64,000 bases of DNA. It comes from Motiliproteus sp. MSK22-1 (GTDB lineage Bacteria > Pseudomonadota > Gammaproteobacteria > Pseudomonadales > Balneatricaceae). The stretch lies in assembly GCF_001968815.1 (NCBI RefSeq), contig NZ_MIEQ01000024.1, positions 1 to 64,000 of the forward strand, written 5' to 3'. A model generated the notes under the pieces. That model did no database searches. It saw nothing but the letters and a program-made list of their open reading frames with translations, and was not told the origin of the DNA. Positions 42,556-51,981 of this stretch are shown in pieces; the stretch's first letter is position 1, and each line of letters begins with the position of its first letter. Position numbers and translations under genes: made by a program.

Positions 42556-43413
42556 CTAGGCCAGTGCCTCTGCTTCGCGCTGGCGCTCAATGCGGTCTTG
42601 CTCTTCCTGCATAGCCGCTTTGATTTCTAACAGAACAGAGTCTACATCAGCTGTTTCAGCGCTCTCTTCAAAGAGGCCGGTCAGTTCTGTTTCTGGGAGT
42701 AGCTCTCCATCTTCATAGAGCGCCCACATCTCTTTAGCGTATTTACTTTCCAGCAGCTCAGGGGCGTATTGAGCGTAATAATGGGTCATATTATTAACAT
42801 CTCGTTCCAGCATGCTCCTGGCGTTATTGTTAGCAGCTGCGTCCACTGCCTGGGGCAGGTCAATGATAACCGGGCCGTAATCATCAACCAGCACATTAAA
42901 TTCTGACAGATCACCGTGTACCAGTCCGGCACAGAGCATGAGCATCACATAATGCATCACAGTGGCATGGTCTTCACGAGCTTGCTCGGCAGACATGGTT
43001 ACATCGTTCAGGCGGGGGGCGACTTCACCTTCATCGTCAGTAACCAGTTCCATCAGTAATACCCCGTCAAAGCAGCCGTAAGGCTGTGGCACTCGTACTC
43101 CGGCATTGGCTAGTCGGTACAGAGCGTCAACTTCGGCGTTGTGCCAGACATCTTCTTGCTGCTTGCGGCCGAATTTAGAGCCTTTTTCCATTGCACGGGC
43201 ACGGCGGCTATTACGGACTTTACGACCTTCCTGATAGAGCACAGCCTGTTTAAAGCTGCGTTTGCTAGCTTCTTTGTAGACTTTGGCACAACGGATTTCA
43301 GAACCGCAGCGTACTACGTAGACCGTGGCTTCTTTACCGCTCATTAATTGGCTGATGACTTCATCAACCAGACCATCTTCAACCAGAGGTTGGATTCGTT
43401 TCGGAATTTTCAT
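42556..43413 (-). CDS. RIO1-family serine/threonine protein kinase
   Basis: This 285-residue atypical kinase has MSGKEATVYVVRCG (nucleotide loop), AKVYKE (ATP lysine), HGDLSEFNVLV (catalytic loop with HGD) and VIIDLPQAVD (metal Asp, where DFG stands in usual kinases). The start at 43413 follows AAGGG and gives the standard N-terminus MKIPKRIQPL; the open frame continues 82 codons further in non-family sequence. Bacterial members are found in many gammaproteobacteria but are little studied; targets are unknown. It is 139 bp downstream of topB. Confidence 0.88.
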   Translation of the reverse strand: MKIPKRIQPLVEDGLVDEVISQLMSGKEATVYVVRCGSEIRCAKVYKEASKRSFKQAVLYQEGRKVRNSRRARAMEKGSKFGRKQQEDVWHNAEVDALYRLANAGVRVPQPYGCFDGVLLMELVTDDEGEVAPRLNDVTMSAEQAREDHATVMHYVMLMLCAGLVHGDLSEFNVLVDDYGPVIIDLPQAVDAAANNNARSMLERDVNNMTHYYAQYAPELLESKYAKEMWALYEDGELLPETELTGLFEESAETADVDSVLLEIKAAMQEEQDRIERQREAEALA

Positions 43414-43552
43414 AGCGCCCTTATACATTGATTGAGAGCAATATGGAATACAGGAAGTGAATCTTCCAGCATATTTGTACTTTCTGACAGGTACTTTCCT
43501 GTGCGGGGGGTGAATAAACGGCAATAGGGGAGGTAGGGAATCTCCAGTGGGA

Positions 43553-45556
43553 TTACTTTCTTGTTTTGGGTTTTGTTTTACCCCATTTACGCTTTTTCCT
43601 GGTCGGTGCTGTTGCCACTCCCTGTAACCCGGTCGGTAACGTTTGACTGGCCTCCGCAACCAGCTGTGTCAGAGTGGTTATCATCGGCTCCATAAAACTC
43701 TGGTAATTGCGTTCTCTAAGGCTAATGGCGTTGAGAACAGATTCCCACTGAGCGGTCATATCCGGTTTAGTTGAGCTTTCTGACAGGCTGGAAATTAACC
43801 CTTTACCCGCCGGTGTTGAATGGATCTGTTTCCCCTGACGGACTAAAAAACCCCGTTTAAACAGCAGCTCTATTATTCCTGCTCTGGTTGCCTCAGTCCC
43901 TAAACCATCAGTCTCTTTCAGTATCTTCCGGATTTCAGCATCCTCAACGTATCGGGAAATCCCTGTCATTGCTGCCAGCAGGGTCGCATCGGTAAAGGCT
44001 TTGGGGGGCTGGGTTTGTTTTTCCAGAAGTTCACCCCGATGGCAATGTAGTTGTTGTCCCTGCTCTAGCACAGGAAGCGTTGAAGGGGCATCGGTTTGTT
44101 GTTCTGGTGTCGAGTTAAGCTTTGAGTTTTTGTCCTGATTGGGTTCTGAGTTCTGGTGCTTGAATTGTTCAGGCTTCTTGGGGAACAGCATCTTCCAGCC
44201 CTGGTCCGTTATCTGATTGCCCTTGCAGGTAAATAATCCACCTTCGATAACCAGCTCAACGCGTGTTTCAAGAAAGCGGTGATCGGGGAAAAACTGGCAT
44301 AGATACTGACGGCTAATCAGTTCGTACAGGTGCTGCTCAGACTTGCTGAGAGCGCTTAGCTGCTTGGCGGCTAATGTGGGTATGATAGCGTGATGGGCGT
44401 CAACCTTACTGTCGTTCCAGGCTTTGCTTTTTATCCCTGGATTTGCTGATTGAATGATCTGACTGAATGTACTGCAATTCCTGGCGATTTGTTGGATTAC
44501 AGCAGAAGCCTGTTGATGGTGCTCCAGAGGTAAATAACGACTATCTGATCGAGGATAAGTGATTAATTTATGACGCTCGTAAAGAGATTGGCAATTATCC
44601 AGCACCTGTTGGGCTGTCATGCCATAGCGCTTACTGGCCTCAATTTGCAGTGTTGATAGGTTAAAAGGGAGGGGAGGTGCCTGTCGACGTTTCTTTGTGT
44701 CTGACTTGGTTATTTCAGCGGGTTTGTCGGTAATTCGTTTAGCGACCAGTTCTGCCAGCTTACGAGAAAGCACCCGCCCTTCTTCGTCCATCTGTGGTTG
44801 ACAGGATTCACTCGGTTGCCATTTTGCAGTAAATGGCTCGCCGTCGGCTGTCATAAGGTGGGCCAAAACCTCATAAAAGGGTTTGGATACAAAATTTTCA
44901 ATGACTTTATCTCGCCTGACAACCAGTCCCAAAACCGGAGTTTGCACCCGACCGACGGACAGAACTCCTTGATAGCCTACCTTACGTCCTTGAACGGTAT
45001 AGGCACGGGTCAGGTTTATACCGTAAAGCCAGTCAGCTCTGGAGCGGGCCAGTGCCGAAGTGGAAAGGGGGATAAAGTCACGATTTTCTCTAAGCTGGGA
45101 AAGAGCCCTTTTAACGGCTGAAGGGTTTAAATCATTGACCAGACATCGCTGAACCTGTTGATATTTCCCCTTTTTGACACCTGTTTTGTCGGTTGCCTTT
45201 ACAAAATTTATCAATTCATCCACCAGCAGCTGGCCCTCGCGATCCGGGTCGCCTACATGAACTAACTGTTCTGCTTGTTTGACAAGTTTTTTGAGTATAT
45301 TTAATTGCTTGCGGCTGCTTGACCGAGGTTTTAGTTGCCACTGATCGGGAATAATCGGCAGATGTTCCAGTTTCCACTGCTTGAAGGTTGGATCATAGCT
45401 ATCGGGTTCAGCCTGTTCTAACAGGTGGCCAATACACCAGCTTACACAGTCACCGTTGCCAACGTAGATGCAGCCCTCCTGGCGACGGTGAGGGCGGGGA
45501 AGGGCATCGGCAAGGGCACGGCCGAGGCTGGGTTTTTCTGCGATATAAAGAATCAT
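43553..45556 (-). CDS. topB: DNA topoisomerase III
   Basis: This 667-residue type IA topoisomerase unlinks catenated or hemicatenated DNA. The TOPRIM domain starts MILYIAEKPSLGRALAD and has the acidic triad in GDPDREGQLLVDEL. The active-site tyrosine is in the LITYPRSDSRYLP motif. The decatenation-type C-terminal end has KFGFL-like FKRGFLVRQGKQ. It ends with a basic tail (RKKRKWGKTKPKTRK). Its length is normal and it lies between the AAA+ gene and the RIO kinase on the minus strand. Confidence 0.95.
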   Translation of the reverse strand: MILYIAEKPSLGRALADALPRPHRRQEGCIYVGNGDCVSWCIGHLLEQAEPDSYDPTFKQWKLEHLPIIPDQWQLKPRSSSRKQLNILKKLVKQAEQLVHVGDPDREGQLLVDELINFVKATDKTGVKKGKYQQVQRCLVNDLNPSAVKRALSQLRENRDFIPLSTSALARSRADWLYGINLTRAYTVQGRKVGYQGVLSVGRVQTPVLGLVVRRDKVIENFVSKPFYEVLAHLMTADGEPFTAKWQPSESCQPQMDEEGRVLSRKLAELVAKRITDKPAEITKSDTKKRRQAPPLPFNLSTLQIEASKRYGMTAQQVLDNCQSLYERHKLITYPRSDSRYLPLEHHQQASAVIQQIARNCSTFSQIIQSANPGIKSKAWNDSKVDAHHAIIPTLAAKQLSALSKSEQHLYELISRQYLCQFFPDHRFLETRVELVIEGGLFTCKGNQITDQGWKMLFPKKPEQFKHQNSEPNQDKNSKLNSTPEQQTDAPSTLPVLEQGQQLHCHRGELLEKQTQPPKAFTDATLLAAMTGISRYVEDAEIRKILKETDGLGTEATRAGIIELLFKRGFLVRQGKQIHSTPAGKGLISSLSESSTKPDMTAQWESVLNAISLRERNYQSFMEPMITTLTQLVAEASQTLPTGLQGVATAPTRKKRKWGKTKPKTRK

Positions 45557-45617
45557 TCAGGACAGGGTTTCAGTTCAGGATGAGTATTTCAGTTAAGGGT
45601 TTTCATTTGATTAGTGG

Positions 45618-48356
45618 TTAGTTACTCAGTTCCTGTTTGAGCCGGGCAACGCCTGCTTGAGCACGCTCGTTGTCGGGACTCATCCACAATAGTCGCGAGT
45701 AGTTTTGCGCAGCGATCCCCCAGTTCTGCTCTTCCATAGCGCGTTCTGCACGGGCTTGATAGCGTTGTGCTATATCTTTGATACCGTTTAATGCCACGGT
45801 ATTTTGTGGGTCCAGTTCCAGAATACGACGATAAGTGAGCACTGCATTATCGTTTTCAGGGATCGTTAATCGGTACGCTTTTTGGTGGATCTCGGCTTTT
45901 TTCAACAATAGTTTTATCTGAGCTTGACGTGCTTCTATTTCTGCAGTGAGGGCAGTCTTTTCAATATTGCTGTCGGGCGTTGGAATTTCTGAGGCATCTT
46001 GATTCCTGTTATCAACGCTGTTCTCTTCAGATAACGTAACAGGTCCAACGGGGGCCGAATTTTCTATGTTGGGGATTTGTCTGCTGATGTTCTCAGACAG
46101 GGGCTCTTTCTGGCTGATTTCTGCGCTAGTCGCTGTCGTTGGTTCAGATCCGTTGGGTTCAGGTTCAGTTGATTGAGACATCGTGGTTTCGGAAATTGGT
46201 GAAGAGGAAACCGTTTTGCTCAGGCTGGAATCCGTATTAGTTACAGCATTTGTATTAATAGCGACATCCGTGTTCGTGGTGGTGTCTCTGTTAGTCGTGA
46301 TGTCGCTAATAGCCGCAGCGGTTTTGTCCTCCAGGACAACTGGCTGCTGCGGGATTGCGGGTGCTTCCACTGTGGCTACTGGTTCTTGACTCTGGCTGTT
46401 GGTTGGCTCGGACGGAATTGGTGAGGTACCTGTAGGGGGGGATTTTTCATCAATCTGAGCGGTTGTAGCGGAATTTCTTATGCTGTCTGTATCTGTGGCC
46501 GGTTGACTGCTTTCCTGGGCCGGTAAAGGTTTTGTTGCAGCAGGTTCTGTTGGGGCTTTTGCTACGGTAATGGCTTGGCTTGGAGGCTGGTCATCGATTA
46601 AAGACTGGATCTTCAGCTGCATTTCAGAGATAAACTCGGTGACCTGTTGTTGAGTTTGAGCGGCAAGTTGCTTGGGGTCAAAATCCGGATTCTTGCTCAG
46701 GTGCAGGTAGCCTGCCCCTCCGGCGACAATCACAAGTATAGCGACCATGGGTAAGGCTATTGAGCGCTTTTTCTTCTCATCAAAATCAGTAATGGACTTA
46801 ATTGGATGAAGTTCAGGGCGGCTTGTCCCGGGAGAAAACTCCAGAACATCAGCGCCTGACTTTGTTGTACCTTGTGATTTGTTTTGAGCTGAGGAAACTG
46901 GGGTTGGAGATACCGCCAGAGGGGCATTTTCTGTAGCGTTGTTAGCTTCAGGGTACTCTTTGGTTGCTGGGCTCTGTTGCGACAGACTTTGCTGTTTAAC
47001 TGCTGACTCTTTACCTAAGGACTCTTTAACTGACAATTTGGACTCAGACGAGATCGGTGTTGGTCTGTTCTGTTTGTCATTAGCGCGTCTGTTGCCAGAG
47101 GACTGGTCTGCTTGCGGGAGTGGCGTTACTTTTTCAGTTATTGGTTGCGTCAGAGTGTCTGGATGTTGTTGGGGCTGTTTTTTTGCAGATATTGCCGGGC
47201 TTTTCGAAGGGGATTCGGCGTTTTTTAGGGTCGGTTTGAGTTTCTTGATAACGGCACTTTTAGGTGCGGAGTTACTTTCAACGGTAGTCTTTGCGCGGGA
47301 TTCCGCTTTATCTGTCCGGTTAGTTGATGAGGTGGGCTGTTCTTCTGGGTTTTTTTCCGGCTCAACTGGATCGGAGGGCTCTAATACTGAATCGATTTCA
47401 ACCTTTGGAGCGGCGAGATCGTTAACAAATAAGGGAGTGTCCAAACGATCAGAGCGTTTTTTTAGCTGAGGTACTTTTGGGGTATCTAATAAGGATGCCG
47501 TTAGAAGACCTCCAAGAGTGTCTCCCTGGTGAGAGCTGGTTCCTTCAGTTTCGGAGGGCTGGAATTGTTTCTCTTGCGCAGGCCATTGATCCGCATTTAG
47601 CTGGCCAAAACTGTTTTCAGAGTGAACTTGATCAACGATCTCTTCATTAATCTGATTCTGACCAGAGATTGTGGTTTCGATCACTGCCAGTTTGACCAGC
47701 TTTTGAGCGCTTCGAAAGCTTCCAGCGGCATTAAACAACAGTGATTGCAGCGCTGATTCCTTAATGCTCAGGTTTCCTTTTGACTCCTGTGCTACAAGCC
47801 CCTTGACGTAGCTTTTCAATTCATCTTCCGTGGGAGGACTAAGCAGTAAGTGTTGACTGAGCAGTGTTCGATCAATATGTTTTTGTAACAGTTGTCTGTG
47901 GAACCCCGGTGATGCGAAGAGTACTCCCCTGATCGGAAGAAGCGGTGTGTCTCCGGAGATCGCGTTGGCAAGGGATGTTAATGTTTCCTCGGGGATGTAT
48001 TGAGCATCATCGATCAGAAGCGCCAGTGGACTGCCGGTCCGCTCTTTTTCCTGTGCATATTCACGCACTGCATCCAGGCAGCTGTCGTTAGCAGTAGCAG
48101 GGCTATGAGCGGGGCTTTGTGAGAGCTCTAACTTGTCGGCAATTGTGTTCAGCAACTCTTCGACATCAAAACGGCAGTAAGACAGGCTGACAAGGGTGTA
48201 TCGGGTTTGCAGCTTATCTTCGAGTTGTTTCTTTAACAACGTCTTACCAGTGCCTGAAGCGCCTTCGATCAAAACGAAGCCGTTGCAATCAGCCAATGTC
48301 TCGATAGCGGCCGATCTTGCTGCCTTAAATACTGCTGTTTCAAATCCTTGATTCAT
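45618..48356 (-). CDS. ExeA/GspA-MshM-like AAA+ ATPase with membrane helix and TPR domain
   Basis: This is a 912-residue protein. The N-terminal AAA+ domain (about 1-230) has Walker A EGASGTGKT and Walker B LALLIDDAQ, as in GspA/ExeA and MshM. A long low-complexity Ser/Pro/Thr/Gln-rich region follows. One transmembrane helix (about 530-550; IALPMVAILVIVAGGAGYL) and a second low-complexity segment come next. TPR units form the C-terminus (TYRRILELDPQNTVALNGIK; AAQNYSRLLWMSPDNERAQ). The topology places the TPRs outside the cytosol. It may help assemble a secretion or pilus machine, but no such genes are adjacent. Confidence 0.8.
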   Translation of the reverse strand: MNQGFETAVFKAARSAAIETLADCNGFVLIEGASGTGKTLLKKQLEDKLQTRYTLVSLSYCRFDVEELLNTIADKLELSQSPAHSPATANDSCLDAVREYAQEKERTGSPLALLIDDAQYIPEETLTSLANAISGDTPLLPIRGVLFASPGFHRQLLQKHIDRTLLSQHLLLSPPTEDELKSYVKGLVAQESKGNLSIKESALQSLLFNAAGSFRSAQKLVKLAVIETTISGQNQINEEIVDQVHSENSFGQLNADQWPAQEKQFQPSETEGTSSHQGDTLGGLLTASLLDTPKVPQLKKRSDRLDTPLFVNDLAAPKVEIDSVLEPSDPVEPEKNPEEQPTSSTNRTDKAESRAKTTVESNSAPKSAVIKKLKPTLKNAESPSKSPAISAKKQPQQHPDTLTQPITEKVTPLPQADQSSGNRRANDKQNRPTPISSESKLSVKESLGKESAVKQQSLSQQSPATKEYPEANNATENAPLAVSPTPVSSAQNKSQGTTKSGADVLEFSPGTSRPELHPIKSITDFDEKKKRSIALPMVAILVIVAGGAGYLHLSKNPDFDPKQLAAQTQQQVTEFISEMQLKIQSLIDDQPPSQAITVAKAPTEPAATKPLPAQESSQPATDTDSIRNSATTAQIDEKSPPTGTSPIPSEPTNSQSQEPVATVEAPAIPQQPVVLEDKTAAAISDITTNRDTTTNTDVAINTNAVTNTDSSLSKTVSSSPISETTMSQSTEPEPNGSEPTTATSAEISQKEPLSENISRQIPNIENSAPVGPVTLSEENSVDNRNQDASEIPTPDSNIEKTALTAEIEARQAQIKLLLKKAEIHQKAYRLTIPENDNAVLTYRRILELDPQNTVALNGIKDIAQRYQARAERAMEEQNWGIAAQNYSRLLWMSPDNERAQAGVARLKQELSN

Positions 48357-48590
48357 TTTGTTTCCGCGTTAAAAATCAGGCACTCGTGTGTTTTTAGCTT
48401 TTACTTTAGCGTTTCAGTATAGCGCTGGGAGGACGCCAAATGCCATAGGCCGCTCAGGGAGTTAAGCATACGTGGTTCTATCAGTGAAGAAAGAGCCGTT
48501 AGTGGTAAAAGATAGGCAGTAAAAAGCTGTTTTGACAACTGTCCCATCGGATTAGATGGAATCTTGGTGGATGTTCTCTGGTCAGCGATT

Positions 48591-49442
48591 TTAATGGGGG
48601 ATGTAACTATTGTATAGCCTTTTGCCCTGGTCCTGACGAACTTTGCCAAGGGATGACCAAAAACGTTCTGACAATTCAGGGTTTTTTTCTACCCATTGAA
48701 AGGACAGTGGCAAATACCAATCAGCTTCGATAAAGGGGACTGGAAGCTTGCGAAGCTGACCCAGTTGTCTGTCTGATCGAAACTGGGTCTCAAAGATCGC
48801 TTCGTCTACCACATAGCCGTCCAGTCGTTTCAGAGTGACTATTTTCAGTCCCTCCTGAGGAGAGTACGCCTGATTTGAAAAGACATTTAACTGACGCAGT
48901 TTTTTTTCGGTTACGTAGCCCAGAGGTGCGGATAGACCGTGTCGAACATTTCCAAAACGAGTACCATCCCAGGTTAATTGTGAGTCATTGTAGGTATAGA
49001 TGGAGTAACGGCCAGTCCAGAGACTTTTGCTTTGATCGGGTCGATTCAGTTGTTTGGGAAACAGACCCCATTTATCGCGTTCTTTTTGCCAGATAGCGGC
49101 GAAAATCCCATCGACCAGACCATGCTTGAGCTGTCTGATGCAACGCTTCCAGGGCAACGTAACAAATTCCGGCTGCAAGCCGGATGCTTCAGCCGCAAGG
49201 GTTACCAGCTCTATCAGTAGACCCGGTTTGTGCGTTGCCTGATGGCTGTTTCGTGCTGGAGGGTAAGAATAGGGCGGGTAAAACTGCTCTTCATAACAGA
49301 TACGAATCACTGGATTTTTATTTTGCTTTAGAGATTGCTGGTCTCCATTAGCGATAGCAATGTCAGTACCTGAAAACAGTATTAGGGCCATACATAGCTT
49401 ACAAAAGCCTGAACTCGCTGTTGTTGGGCTGATTCGATTCAT
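48591..49442 (-). CDS. periplasmic solute-binding protein family 3 (SBP_bac_3)-like
   Basis: This 283-residue protein has a signal peptide (LCMALILFSGTDIAIANG). The mature SBP_bac_3-type fold has IRICYEEQFYPPYSYP, GLLIELVTLAAEASGLQPEF, CIRQLKHGLVDGIFAAIWQKERDKWG and, late, LPLSFQWVEKNPELSERFW. No permease or ATPase gene is adjacent. Such orphan proteins often feed sensory systems rather than transport. It resembles, but is not a duplicate of, the protein at 51982. Confidence 0.8.
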   Translation of the reverse strand: MNRISPTTASSGFCKLCMALILFSGTDIAIANGDQQSLKQNKNPVIRICYEEQFYPPYSYPPARNSHQATHKPGLLIELVTLAAEASGLQPEFVTLPWKRCIRQLKHGLVDGIFAAIWQKERDKWGLFPKQLNRPDQSKSLWTGRYSIYTYNDSQLTWDGTRFGNVRHGLSAPLGYVTEKKLRQLNVFSNQAYSPQEGLKIVTLKRLDGYVVDEAIFETQFRSDRQLGQLRKLPVPFIEADWYLPLSFQWVEKNPELSERFWSSLGKVRQDQGKRLYNSYIPH

Positions 49443-49499
49443 ATTGTAAGAGCTCCTTGTTTCCGGTTCTTTATTTGGAGAGCTCTTCTATGACTGAGA

Positions 49500-50792
49500 C
49501 TAGGTTTGCTTTGATAGCAACTGTGGTGGTTTGCGCTCAGTAATGTAGCGTGGCGTTCCCTCTATTTCGCAGGCGATTCGTCTAATAAGATCCAAGCCTG
49601 CACCAGCTACCATAGCTTGGAACATACCCCGTCCATAGGGGAAGTATAGGCTGGTACTATGGATTTCGCTATGATCACCCCATGCTAACCAGACCAGTCC
49701 CACAGGCTTTTCGTCGCTGCCTCCATCAGGGCCTGCGACACCTGATACGGCTATGGTAAAGTCTGCACCACTGCGTTCCAGTGCTCCCTGAGCCATTTGT
49801 CTGACCACGGTTTCACTGACTGCTCCGTAACGTTTAAGATCTTCTTCTTTGACTCCTACCATTTTCATTTTGGCGCTGTTGGCATAGGTAACATAGCCCG
49901 CTTCAAATACCGAGGATGACCCCGGTACCTGAGTTAACATTGAAGCGATCAAACCACCGGTGCATGATTCTGCTGTTGTAACTTTCTTTTTTAGCTGTGA
50001 AAGGGTTTTTACTACAGCTTGGCTCAAGCTTTGGCTTCCTTCCGAGACTATATAGTCTCCGATTAATTCCTGTAGTTTATGACACCATTTTTCATGCTGA
50101 TCGGAATATTGAATTTGTGTTTGCAGCTTAACTTCTAAGGTAGGTACTCCTGCTCTAAAACCGAGCTCTACTTCCTCGGGCCAATCAGGAAATTGCTCAT
50201 CTATCCACTGTTGCAGTCCCGATTCTCCAATACCAAATGTTTGAAATCGACTGAGCAGCAAAGACTTTTCTCTGGGGGATTGTGTTCCGAGCTCAGGAAT
50301 AATGGTCTGCTCCAGCATTGCCTTTAGCTCACTGGGCACTCCTGGAGTACATAGAATCTGGCAGTGATTGTGATTCAATCGAATGCCTACTGCGGAACCT
50401 CTATTATTCGGAATGATTCCAGATCCCTCAGGCAACATTACCTGCTTAAGGTTGGCGTTATTCAGTTGGCTACCCCGGTTACGGCACCATTGTGTCAGGT
50501 GCTTCAGAGCCTGAGGGTGTTCGGTTAACGAAGTAGCGGTCAGCTGCGCCAGAGCTTCAGCTGTCATATCATCCCGGGTTGGCCCCAGACCACCGTTGAC
50601 GATCAGTATATCGGCTGAAGCTGAGAGAGTCTGTAACTGCTCAACCAGCAAGCTCAGATCGTCACCAATGGTGACTTTAGTTTTTATCGTCAGGCCGAGT
50701 TCCAGCAATTGCTGAGCAATCATTGCGGAGTTTGAATCGACAATGTCGCCGTTCATCAATTCGTTGCCCGTCAGCAACAGCTGAATATTCAT
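49500..50792 (-). CDS. cinA: CinA-family protein (competence/damage-inducible; NMN deamidase domain)
   Basis: This 430-residue protein combines an N-terminal MoCF-like pyrophosphatase domain (LLLTGNELMNGDIVDSNSAM, IVNGGLGPTRDDMTAEAL, TPGVPSELKAML) with a C-terminal PncC NMN-deamidase domain (VTTAESCTGGLIASML, VSGVAGPDGGSDEKPVG). It can recycle pyridine nucleotides. Start 50792 has AGGAAAG upstream; a longer open frame from 50840 has no site. Many gammaproteobacteria have only the short PncC; the long form is kept here. Confidence 0.93.
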   Translation of the reverse strand: MNIQLLLTGNELMNGDIVDSNSAMIAQQLLELGLTIKTKVTIGDDLSLLVEQLQTLSASADILIVNGGLGPTRDDMTAEALAQLTATSLTEHPQALKHLTQWCRNRGSQLNNANLKQVMLPEGSGIIPNNRGSAVGIRLNHNHCQILCTPGVPSELKAMLEQTIIPELGTQSPREKSLLLSRFQTFGIGESGLQQWIDEQFPDWPEEVELGFRAGVPTLEVKLQTQIQYSDQHEKWCHKLQELIGDYIVSEGSQSLSQAVVKTLSQLKKKVTTAESCTGGLIASMLTQVPGSSSVFEAGYVTYANSAKMKMVGVKEEDLKRYGAVSETVVRQMAQGALERSGADFTIAVSGVAGPDGGSDEKPVGLVWLAWGDHSEIHSTSLYFPYGRGMFQAMVAGAGLDLIRRIACEIEGTPRYITERKPPQLLSKQT

Positions 50793-50875
50793 ATATGCTT
50801 TCCTGGAAGTTGGTTCGGGAACCTGGGTTCCTTCTGTCATAGGTTGAGATCTGAGGACTTCAAACGGAGCCTGTT

Positions 50876-51196
50876 TTATTCCCAGACAACCCGAACAGGT
50901 TCGCCAAAGTCATCATAGATTACTCTCTTTTGGGGTTTAGCAGGTTTTGGTTTTTTAGGTTTATTAGTTGCCAGCTTCGATTGACGCTTTTTCTCAATCG
51001 CAATGATGGCTTCCTGAACCGGAGTGCGTTGCTGGCGGGGCTGTCCAAAACCGAGATTATTGGTATTTAACTCCCCGTTTACCAGGCCTGTGCTGCCTGT
51101 CTTTACTTCCAGTACTTCTCCTCCTTGTTTGAGGAACTCTTCAACCTGATCTTCGATCTCGGTTCGAATCTGTGCTTTGGTTGGTAGGCGTTTCAT
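50876..51196 (-). CDS. small basic protein, weakly SutA-like
   Basis: This 106-residue protein has an N-terminal helix (IRTEIEDQVEEFLKQGGEVLEV) that resembles the core helix of SutA-type RNA-polymerase-binding proteins. It is followed by a disordered Gln/Asn-rich stretch and a Lys/Pro-rich tail (KPKKPKPAKPQKR), then YDDFGEPVRVVWE. Role unknown; the SutA resemblance is only in one helix. It lies upstream of cinA on the same strand. Confidence 0.6.
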   Translation of the reverse strand: MKRLPTKAQIRTEIEDQVEEFLKQGGEVLEVKTGSTGLVNGELNTNNLGFGQPRQQRTPVQEAIIAIEKKRQSKLATNKPKKPKPAKPQKRVIYDDFGEPVRVVWE

Positions 51197-51336
51197 ACTG
51201 GAGGCACTGAGTCTGATACTTGAATTAGGAGATTATATATAGGGTTCTATGTTTGATATTCTTGCTTAAGCGTTAGCGTTTATTTTAGGCGTTACGTTAG
51301 CGAAAGAAAAACAGCATTGTTGTTGCATCGATGTGG

Positions 51337-51930
51337 TCATTCCCAGCTTGATACCTTGCCGTTTTCAAGATAAATAATCTGGTCGCGACCATCCCTGCGC
51401 TGGAATATCCATTGCTCAATGCTCTCACTAAACGGGTTTATACGAAAGGGTTTTCCCCAGGAATCGATAACCTGTTGGGGATTCATTCCAACTCCTATTG
51501 AATTTCTGTGAATCAGCTGCTGGAATTTTTTCTGTCGAGCCGCCTCTGCTTTTTGTCGTTCTATCTCGCGTTCATCTTCAGTTGTCAGTATTCGGTCCAG
51601 TTTTTCCATCGCGCCCATGATCTCCAGCTCTCTCAGGCGATCGGGTGGCACAGAGTTGAGCAACTCGGGCCCTTTTTGTTCTGACGACTCGGAAGCTTCA
51701 GAAGTGGATGGAATAATTGCCGGTTCTAAGGCGTCTTCGCCTCTTTGATCAGGCGTTTTACTGTTGCTGCTTTGACTTAGGGTTAGGTTCTCTCTCAGTG
51801 CTGCTTTGGTTGTTTTTTTATGCTCGCAGGGATAGCTGTAAATACCAAAGCCTCGCAGACAATCCTCCTGATTACCAGCCAGGGCATTAAATGTTATGAG
51901 TGGTAAGAGTAGGAAATAGTATTTGATCAT
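51337..51930 (-). CDS. exported hypothetical protein with BamE/SmpA-like C-terminal domain
   Basis: This 197-residue protein has a signal peptide (MIKYYFLLLPLITFNALAG) and a disordered Ser/Glu-rich middle. A helix (ETEDEREIERQKAEAARQKK-like) comes next. The C-terminal region GVGMNPQQVIDSWGKPFRIN ... EQWIFQRR...IYLENGKVSS has the GM..Q(V)...GKP / Y..GKV pattern of BamE/OmlA and DUF2845-type domains. Such domains bind envelope partners. No function can be assigned. Confidence 0.7.
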   Translation of the reverse strand: MIKYYFLLLPLITFNALAGNQEDCLRGFGIYSYPCEHKKTTKAALRENLTLSQSSNSKTPDQRGEDALEPAIIPSTSEASESSEQKGPELLNSVPPDRLRELEIMGAMEKLDRILTTEDEREIERQKAEAARQKKFQQLIHRNSIGVGMNPQQVIDSWGKPFRINPFSESIEQWIFQRRDGRDQIIYLENGKVSSWE

Positions 51931-51981
51931 TTTAATATGACTTTGCTACAGAATTTGTTTTAGCAGATGGTAACAGGCTTC

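Noticed and set aside
46183-47469. Plus-strand ORFs of 68 and 176 codons inside the AAA+ gene
   Set aside because: They are mirror readings of a low-complexity Ser/Thr/Pro-rich coding region.
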